In this document: one piece after another, positions 58,891-64,000 of the stretch
How positions within the stretch are numbered: the first letter of the stretch is position 1
Layout: the number at the start of each line of letters is the position of its first letter
Origin: Streptomyces shenzhenensis
Lineage (GTDB): Bacteria; Actinomycetota; Actinomycetes; Streptomycetales; Streptomycetaceae
NCBI RefSeq assembly: GCF_021462265.1
Contig: NZ_JAJONF010000052.1
Location: 1 to 64,000, forward strand
DNA length: 64,000 bases
Reading direction: 5' to 3'
Position numbers and translations under genes: made by a program
The notes under the pieces: generated by a model
What the model was told of the DNA's origin: nothing
The model's database searches: none
The model's input: only the letters and a program-made list of their open reading frames with translations

Positions 58891-59778
58891 GTGATCGTCG
58901 TCACCACACCGACCGGACGCATCGGCAGCCGGCTCGTGCGGCGGCTGCTCGACCAGGGCTGCGCGCTCCGGCTCGTCGCGCGCGACGCCTCGCGCCTCGA
59001 CCAGGAGGTCAGCGAGCAGGTCGAGCTCGTCGAAGGCTCCCACGAGGATCCGGCCGTGCTCGACAAGGCGCTGCCCGGAGCCGACGCCCTGTTCTGGCTG
59101 GTCCCCCCGAACCCGGCCGCCCCGAGCACCATGGAGCACTACCTCTCCTTCGCCCGGGCCGGCGCCGCGGCCGTGGCCCGCCACGGTGTCAGCCATCTGG
59201 TCGGGGTGAGCAGCGCCGGACACGGGTGGACAAGCCCGGCCGGCGTGCTCTCCGCGGCCTTCGCCATGGACGTGCAACTGGCTGCGTCAGGTGCGGCCTA
59301 CCGGGCGCTCGCCCTGCCCTTCTACATGGAGAACCTGCTCGGCCAGCTCGACGCGATCCGCCGGCACGGCGCGTTCTCCCTGACCTGCGCCGGCGACCAG
59401 CCACTGGCCACGATCGCGACATGTGACATCGCACAGGCCGCAGCCGGCCTGCTCACCGACCTGTCCTGGGCCGGGCAGGCCGAGCTGCCCCTGTTCGGCC
59501 CCGACCGCCTCACGCCCGACGGCATGGCCGAAGTGATCAGCGAGGAACTCGAAACACCCGTCGTCTACCGCCGCGTCACCGTGGACGAGTACGCCGCGAC
59601 GCTGCGCTCCCGCGGAGCCGGCGACCGGATGGTCAGGGACCTCGTCGAGACCTTCGCCGCCCAGGACGGCGGCATCTACGACGCGGACTGGGCCACCGCG
59701 ACGATCACGGCGACCGACTTCCGGACCTGGTGCCGGGAGGTGCTCAAACCCGCCGTGCACGCCACCTTCTCGTCGTGA
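58891..59778 (+). CDS. NmrA-like NAD(P)-binding protein (atypical SDR)
   Basis: 295 aa, GTG start with a strong AAGGAGG 11 nt upstream. Seen: N-terminal dinucleotide motif VTTPTGRIGSRLVRRLL, acidic second strand and ALFWLVPPNPAAPSTMEHYL; no YxxxK catalytic pair. Known: NmrA-like proteins bind NAD(P) and act as redox sensors or as quinone/isoflavone-type reductases. Divergent from a TetR gene, which probably represses it in response to an electrophile or drug. Followed by a 220-bp control region for the GH16 gene. Confidence 0.85.
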   Translation: MIVVTTPTGRIGSRLVRRLLDQGCALRLVARDASRLDQEVSEQVELVEGSHEDPAVLDKALPGADALFWLVPPNPAAPSTMEHYLSFARAGAAAVARHGVSHLVGVSSAGHGWTSPAGVLSAAFAMDVQLAASGAAYRALALPFYMENLLGQLDAIRRHGAFSLTCAGDQPLATIATCDIAQAAAGLLTDLSWAGQAELPLFGPDRLTPDGMAEVISEELETPVVYRRVTVDEYAATLRSRGAGDRMVRDLVETFAAQDGGIYDADWATATITATDFRTWCREVLKPAVHATFSS

Positions 59779-59834
59779 CCGGGCCGGGACCGGCACTACC
59801 GAGCGGCCGGCTTCAGAGCGTGAACTCCCATGAG

Positions 59835-59855
59835 AAACAAGGAGATTCTTTGTTT
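59835..59855. other. AT-rich inverted repeat AAACAA-N9-TTGTTT
   Basis: Perfect 6-bp arms in a strikingly AT-rich patch, 57 bp after the NmrA-like stop and just upstream of a TTGACG hexamer (59862-59867) that could be the GH16 -35. It may end the upstream transcript, as T residues follow, or bind a regulator of GH16. Not decidable by eye. Confidence 0.4.
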
Positions 59856-59900
59856 TAACTCTTGACGGCCGCAGGCACGGAGAGCACATTGGGCGCACTT

Positions 59901-59914
59901 TGAGAGCGCTCTCA
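59901..59914 (+). promoter_or_regulatory. CebR-like LacI operator upstream of the GH16 gene
   Basis: TGAGAGCGCTCTCA is a perfect 14-bp palindrome that matches 12 of 14 positions of the Streptomyces CebR box TGGGAGCGCTCCCA. It is 85 bp before the GH16 start and downstream of a possible promoter (TTGACG 59862, CACATT 59885), where a bound repressor would block transcription. Known: CebR-type LacI proteins control beta-glucan use and are released by cello- or laminari-oligosaccharides. Confidence 0.6.
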
Positions 59915-59998
59915 GGACAGTCTCGGACAGCCTCCGGCAGTCCTGGCGCCCTCGGAGTGACACCCCCGCACTCCCTTCCGTACCCGAGAGGCACCCCC

Positions 59999-61408
59999 AT
60001 GAGTGAAACCTCCGGTATACCCGTCGCGGATCGCAGACGGCGGCGCTCGCCGCGCCGCGCCCTGCTCGCCGCGCTCGCCACCATGGGCCTGGCGGTCGCG
60101 GCCGCCACGACCGCGACCCTTCCCGCCAGCGCCTCGGCGCCCGGCGTGCCGTCCGGCTGGAACCAGGTCTTCCTCGACGACTTCAACGGCTCGGCCGGCA
60201 CCGGCGTCAACACCTCCGACTGGCAGTACGACACCGGGACCTCGTATCCCGGAGGCGCCGCCAACTGGGGCACCGGCGAGGTCGAGACGATGACGTCGAG
60301 CACCGCCAACGTCGCCCTGGACGGCAGCGGCAACCTGAAGATCACGCCGGTGCGGGACTCGGCCGGCAACTGGACGTCGGGCCGGATCGAGACCACCCGC
60401 ACCGATTTCCAGCCCCCGGCCGGCGGCAAGCTGCGCGTCGAGGCCCGCATCCAGATGCCGAACGTCACCGGCACCGCCGCCTACGGCTACTGGCCCGCGT
60501 TCTGGATGCTGGGCGCGCCCTACCGGGGCAACTACCAGAACTGGCCGGGCGTCGGCGAGCTGGACATCATGGAGAACGTGCAGGGCCTGAACAAGGTCTG
60601 GGCGACCATGCACTGCGGCACCAACCCGGGCGGCCCCTGCAACGAGACGACGGGCCTCGGCAACTCGACCGCCTGCCCCAACACCACCTGCCAGTCCGGC
60701 TTCCACACCTACACCATGGAGTGGGACCGCTCGGTGAGCCCGGAGGCGATCCGCTTCTACGTCGACGGGGTCAACTACCAGACGGTGACCTCCAGCCAGG
60801 TCGACGCCACCACCTGGACGAACGCCACCAACCACGGCTTCTTCGTCATCCTGAACGTGGCGATGGGCGGCGGCTTCCCCGGCGCGTTCGGCGGCGGTCC
60901 GACCAGCGCCACCGAATCCGGACACCCGATGGTCGTCGACTACGTCCAGGTGCTGCAGTCCAGCGGGAGCGGTACCACCCCGCCGCCGAGCGGCAACCGG
61001 AACGCCTACAGCGCCATCCAGGCGGAGTCGTACGACAGCCAGTCCGGCGTCACCACCGAGACCACCACCGACACCGGCGGCGGCCAGGACATCGGGTACA
61101 TCGCCAACGGCGACTGGGCGCTGTACAAGGGCGTCGACTTCGGCTCCACGCCGGCCACCCAGTTCTACGCGAGGGTGGCGAGCGGCGCGGCGTCCGGGGT
61201 GAGCGGTCTGGTCCAGGTGCGTCTGGACAGCCCGTCCAACTCCCCCATCGGCAGCTTCGCGGTCGGCGGCACCGGCGGCTGGCAGAACTGGACCACGGTC
61301 CCGGCCAACATCAGTTCGGTGACGGGCACCCACGACGTCTACCTGACCTTCAGCAGCGGCCAGCCGGCGGACTTCGTGAACGTGAACTGGTTCGACTTCG
61401 GGCACTGA
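59999..61408 (+). CDS. Secreted GH16 endo-beta-1,3-glucanase with CBM6
   Basis: 469 aa from ATG 59999 (GAGAGG upstream). Seen: an RRRRRSPRR-rich n-region and long signal peptide ending near ASA, a GH16 jelly roll with the catalytic motif GELDIMEN (nucleophile E187, acid/base E192), substrate-side WPAFWMLG and MEWDRSVSPEAIRFYVDG, a Pro/Gly linker (GSGTTPPPSG) and a C-terminal CBM6 (IQAESYDSQSG..GDWALYKGVDFGS). Known: such enzymes cut beta-1,3-glucan of fungal walls or laminarin. Regulation by a CebR-like repressor is suggested by the operator at 59901. Confidence 0.93.
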   Translation: MSETSGIPVADRRRRRSPRRALLAALATMGLAVAAATTATLPASASAPGVPSGWNQVFLDDFNGSAGTGVNTSDWQYDTGTSYPGGAANWGTGEVETMTSSTANVALDGSGNLKITPVRDSAGNWTSGRIETTRTDFQPPAGGKLRVEARIQMPNVTGTAAYGYWPAFWMLGAPYRGNYQNWPGVGELDIMENVQGLNKVWATMHCGTNPGGPCNETTGLGNSTACPNTTCQSGFHTYTMEWDRSVSPEAIRFYVDGVNYQTVTSSQVDATTWTNATNHGFFVILNVAMGGGFPGAFGGGPTSATESGHPMVVDYVQVLQSSGSGTTPPPSGNRNAYSAIQAESYDSQSGVTTETTTDTGGGQDIGYIANGDWALYKGVDFGSTPATQFYARVASGAASGVSGLVQVRLDSPSNSPIGSFAVGGTGGWQNWTTVPANISSVTGTHDVYLTFSSGQPADFVNVNWFDFGH

Positions 61409-61425
61409 CAAAGGGAGTCGGGCAC

Positions 61426-61456
61426 GCGGCGCCGGAGGGATCCCCTCCGGCGCCGC
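61426..61456. terminator. Bidirectional terminator hairpin
   Basis: A 14-bp uninterrupted GC stem (61426-61439 with 61443-61456) and 3-nt loop between the convergent GH16 gene (stop 61408) and AraC gene (stop at 61464). Confidence 0.8.
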
Positions 61457-61463
61457 CGTCGTG

Positions 61464-62360
61464 TCAGCGCAACTCTGCACGGAACGCCACCGGCGTCTGC
61501 CCGGTGTGCAGGTGGAAGAACTTGGAGAAGTTCGCCGCGTCCGGGAAGCCGATCGCCGCGCCGACCCGGCCGATCGGCAGGTCCGTGTGGGCGAGGAGGC
61601 GTTTGGCCTCCAGGACGACCCGCTTGTCGATGAAGCCCTTGGGGGTCTCGCCGGTCGCGGCGCGGACCGCGCGGACCAGGGTGCGGCGGGAGTAACCGAG
61701 GGCGTCCGCGTAGCCGCTGACGCTGTGGTTGGTGGCGAAGTCCTTCTCCACCGCGTCCCGGAAGAGGGTGAAGGTCGTGTCGGCCTGGCGGCGCGCCGCC
61801 TCCGCCGAACTGGCCGCGAGATGGGCGAGGCGCAGGAGAAACGCCGTCAGGGAGTGCCGCAGAACCGAGGTGTGCAGGCTCAGGGGGAGCGTTTCGGCGT
61901 CCTCGTACTCGCGTTGCAGATTGGCGAGCGACGCCTGGACCGCGGCGAGTTGCGGTGCCTCGGGGCGGAGCAGGGGCGGCAGGTCGTAGCGGTAGAGGCC
62001 GGTCGCCTCGACGATCGCCCGCGGCAGAAAGCCGGGTTGCATGGTCAGGACGGTTCCGCGGTACTCGCAGGTCCGTGAGAAGCGGTGCACCTGGCCCGGC
62101 CGGATCCAGAGCAGGTCGCCGGCCCGGGCCTCGTACTCGGCGAAGTCGATCATGTGCCGGACCGGGCCGTCGGTGAAGAGCATCACCACGTGGAAGTCGA
62201 TGCGGTGGACGCGCTCCAGCGGGTCGTCGGCGTGCCAGAGGCGTTCGGTCCCGAGCGGGCCGACCTGGATGCCGACGCCGCCGACGCTCAGATCCACCGG
62301 GAAGGGGAGGGTTCTGATTCCGTCACCGTCACCCGGCTCATTGGGCGTTCTGTCCGCCAT
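61464..62360 (-). CDS. AraC-family transcriptional regulator
   Basis: 298 aa from ATG 62360 with GAAGGAC directly upstream; longer frames lack a site and would cross the palindrome at 62438. Seen: N-terminal cupin-like sensing domain (RIDFHVVMLFTDGPVRHMIDFAEYEARAGDLLWIRPGQVHRF, in part) and the double helix-turn-helix (LGYSRRTLVRAVRAATG, IGFPDAANFSKFFHLHTGQTP). Known: cupin-AraC regulators respond to small molecules such as sugars. Divergent from the transketolase gene, 146 bp apart, so it may control it. Confidence 0.9.
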   Translation of the reverse strand: MADRTPNEPGDGDGIRTLPFPVDLSVGGVGIQVGPLGTERLWHADDPLERVHRIDFHVVMLFTDGPVRHMIDFAEYEARAGDLLWIRPGQVHRFSRTCEYRGTVLTMQPGFLPRAIVEATGLYRYDLPPLLRPEAPQLAAVQASLANLQREYEDAETLPLSLHTSVLRHSLTAFLLRLAHLAASSAEAARRQADTTFTLFRDAVEKDFATNHSVSGYADALGYSRRTLVRAVRAATGETPKGFIDKRVVLEAKRLLAHTDLPIGRVGAAIGFPDAANFSKFFHLHTGQTPVAFRAELR

Positions 62361-62437
62361 GTCCTTCTCGTGCCCATCTCTGTCGAAGATCCGTGTCCCA
62401 CTTTCACCACAGGCTGACACACTCCGACCTTCCCTCT

Positions 62438-62454
62438 TAAAAGTCAGACTTTTA
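62438..62454. promoter_or_regulatory. Perfect 17-bp palindrome between AraC and transketolase genes
   Basis: TAAAAGTCAGACTTTTA is perfectly symmetrical about its central A and very AT-rich against the local base composition. A further ACTTTT follows at 62454-62459. It lies 53 bp before the transketolase start and 77 bp from the AraC start, and could be an operator. AraC proteins usually prefer direct repeats, so the binding protein is uncertain. Confidence 0.5.
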
Positions 62455-62506
62455 CTTTTGAACGCGTCACGCCAGCCAGACCGCTTCGAACGAGGACTTC
62501 TTGAAG

Positions 62507-64000
62507 ATGAGCACGCAGACATCAGTGGGCTTCGACGACGGCTTCGAGTGGACCGACCTCGACCGGCGTGCCGTGGACACCGCGCGCCTCCTTGCGGCCG
62601 ACGCCGTGCAGCGGGTCGGCAACGGGCACCCTGGCACCGCGATGAGCCTGGCGCCGGCCGCGTACACGATCTTTCAAAAGGTGATGCGTCACGACCCGGC
62701 CGACCCCGAGTGGACCGGGCGGGACCGCTTCGTCCTCTCCCCCGGGCACACCTCGCTCACCCTCTACACCCAGCTGTTCCTCGCCGGGTACGAGCTGGAG
62801 CTGGACGACCTGAAGGCGTTCCGCACCCACCGGTCCAAGACGCCCGGCCACCCCGAGTACGGCCACACCGCCGGTGTCGAGACCACCACCGGCCCCCTCG
62901 GCCAGGGCGTCGCCAACGCCGTCGGCATGGCGATGGCCGCCCGCTACGAGCGCGGCCTGTTCGACCCGCAGGCCCCCGAGGGCACCTCCCCCTTCGACCA
63001 CACCATCTGGGCGATCGTCTCCGACGGCGACCTGGAGGAGGGCGTCTCCGCCGAGGCCTCCTCGCTGGCCGGCCACCAGAAGCTCGGCAACCTGGTCTTC
63101 GTCTACGACGACAACCACATCTCCATCGAGGGCGACACCGCGACCGCGTTCTCGGAAGACGTCCTGGGGCGGTACGAGGCCTACGGCTGGCACACCCAGC
63201 GCATCGAGCCCACCGCCGAGGGCGACGTCGACGTCCACGCCCTGTACACGGCCCTGAAGGCGGCGCAGGCCGAGACCGAGCGGCCGTCGATCATCGCGAT
63301 GCGCACGATCATCGCCTGGCCCGCCCCGAACGCCCGGAACACCGAGGCCTCGCACGGCTCCGCGCTCGGCGCCGACGAGGTCGCCGCCACCAAGCGCGTC
63401 CTCGGCTTCGACCCCGAGCAAAGCTTCCAGGTCGACACCGACGTCCTGGCCCACACCCACCGCGCCCTCGACCGGGGCGCCGAGGCCCATGCCGCCTGGG
63501 ACAAGCGCATCGCCGAGTGGCGCGGCCGGAACGAGGAGCAGGCGCGGCTCTTCGACCGGGTCGTGGCCGGTCAGCTCCCCGAGGGCTGGGAGTCCGAGCT
63601 CCCCGTCTTCGAGGAGGGCGGCTCCGTCGCCACCCGCGCCGCCTCCGGAAAGGTCCTCCAGGCGCTCGGCGCGGTGCTGCCCGAGCTGTGGGGCGGCTCC
63701 GCCGACCTCGCGGGCTCGAACAACACCACCATCGACAAGACGTCCTCGTTCCTGCCGAAGGGCAACCCGCTGCCCGGGGCGGACCCGTACGGTCGCACCG
63801 TCCACTTCGGCATCCGCGAGTTCTCGATGGCCGCCGAGATGAACGGCATCGCCCTGCACGGCAACACCCGCATCTACGGCGGCACCTTCCTGGTGTTCTC
63901 CGACTACATGCGCAACGCGGTCCGCATGTCGGCCCTGATGCAGCTGCCCGTGACGTACGTCTGGACGCACGACTCCATCGGGCTCGGCGAGGACGGCCCG
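62507..64000 (+). CDS. tkt: Transketolase (partial, runs off the right edge)
   Basis: 498 codons to the window edge of a protein usually near 700 aa. ATG 62507 follows GAGGACTTCTTGAAG. Seen: the N-terminal thiamine domain with QRVGNGHPGTAMSLAP, HTAGVETTTGPLGQGVANAVG, the TPP motif SDGDLEEGVSAEASS..YDDNHISIEG, and the start of the pyrimidine domain (GSADLAGSNNT, HFGIREFSMAAEMNG). Known: it moves two-carbon units in the pentose phosphate pathway using thiamine diphosphate. Streptomyces often hold a tkt-tal-zwf cluster, which may continue to the right. The divergent AraC gene next door is unusual for a housekeeping tkt. Confidence 0.95.
   Translation, partial: MSTQTSVGFDDGFEWTDLDRRAVDTARLLAADAVQRVGNGHPGTAMSLAPAAYTIFQKVMRHDPADPEWTGRDRFVLSPGHTSLTLYTQLFLAGYELELDDLKAFRTHRSKTPGHPEYGHTAGVETTTGPLGQGVANAVGMAMAARYERGLFDPQAPEGTSPFDHTIWAIVSDGDLEEGVSAEASSLAGHQKLGNLVFVYDDNHISIEGDTATAFSEDVLGRYEAYGWHTQRIEPTAEGDVDVHALYTALKAAQAETERPSIIAMRTIIAWPAPNARNTEASHGSALGADEVAATKRVLGFDPEQSFQVDTDVLAHTHRALDRGAEAHAAWDKRIAEWRGRNEEQARLFDRVVAGQLPEGWESELPVFEEGGSVATRAASGKVLQALGAVLPELWGGSADLAGSNNTTIDKTSSFLPKGNPLPGADPYGRTVHFGIREFSMAAEMNGIALHGNTRIYGGTFLVFSDYMRNAVRMSALMQLPVTYVWTHDSIGLGEDGP

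Noticed and set aside
1..64000. tRNA or rRNA genes and prophage modules
   Set aside because: No cloverleaf with a GTTCGA-type T-loop, rRNA core sequence, integrase, terminase or capsid gene was recognised.

Overview
The window is high-GC actinobacterial DNA and almost certainly comes from a Streptomyces chromosome. The signs are GC-rich third codon positions throughout, many GTG starts, ATGA/GTGA start-stop overlaps, a malR-malE-malF-malG-aglA cluster in the Streptomyces order, twin-arginine and lipoprotein exporters, a chitinase promoter with DasR-type boxes, and intergenic hairpins of a type common in this genus. I see no tRNA, rRNA, CRISPR array, intact insertion sequence or prophage. The content (accessory carbohydrate enzymes, several decayed genes) fits a chromosome-arm or accessory region.

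Left part (1-13.5 kb): a class V aminotransferase-fold protein; a frameshifted and truncated MFS transporter remnant; a three-gene minus-strand cassette of single-pass membrane proteins, one carrying a large beta-propeller; a truncated SigJ-like ECF sigma remnant; a DEAD-box RNA helicase; a Rieske oxygenase / reductase pair of the vanillate-demethylase type with a tiny translationally coupled gene between them; and a broken IclR regulator.

Middle-left (13.5-28.2 kb, mostly minus strand): an alpha-glucan island. MalR, the maltose ABC importer MalEFG, alpha-glucosidase AglA and a secreted GH87 alpha-1,3-glucanase lie in one direction. Next comes a PotABCD-type ABC importer with a divergent FadR-type GntR regulator and a Cache-domain protein, then an isolated MmyB-type ligand-binding domain protein.

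Middle (28.4-35.3 kb): an XRE regulator with an ImmA/IrrE-type metallopeptidase; a Sfp-type phosphopantetheinyl transferase overlapping a calcineurin-like phosphoesterase gene; a divergent ATP-grasp enzyme; and a secreted GH18 chitinase preceded by two dre-like boxes around a TTGACA hexamer.

Middle-right (35.4-52.6 kb): a sulfotransferase, then a glycan-utilisation locus built around a DeoR regulator. On the minus strand are GH4, GH38 alpha-mannosidase and GH29 alpha-L-fucosidase. On the plus strand are a PfkB sugar kinase, a three-gene ABC importer and a GH2 beta-galactosidase, followed by a Tat-secreted phosphoesterase with a C-terminal LamG-like domain. Together these look suited to importing and dismantling mannose/galactose/fucose-containing oligosaccharides.

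Right end (52.6-64 kb): a four-gene acyl-CoA-type catabolic operon (MaoC, acyl-CoA ligase, amidohydrolase, SDR) divergent from a coupled MarR-IclR pair with a near-perfect palindromic operator between them; a TetR/NmrA-like divergent pair; a secreted GH16 endo-beta-glucanase with a CebR-like operator; and an AraC regulator divergent from a transketolase gene that runs off the right edge.

Most protein names rest on family motifs read by eye. No database search was possible, so substrate specificities are inferences. Operators and terminators are called from symmetry and position only.
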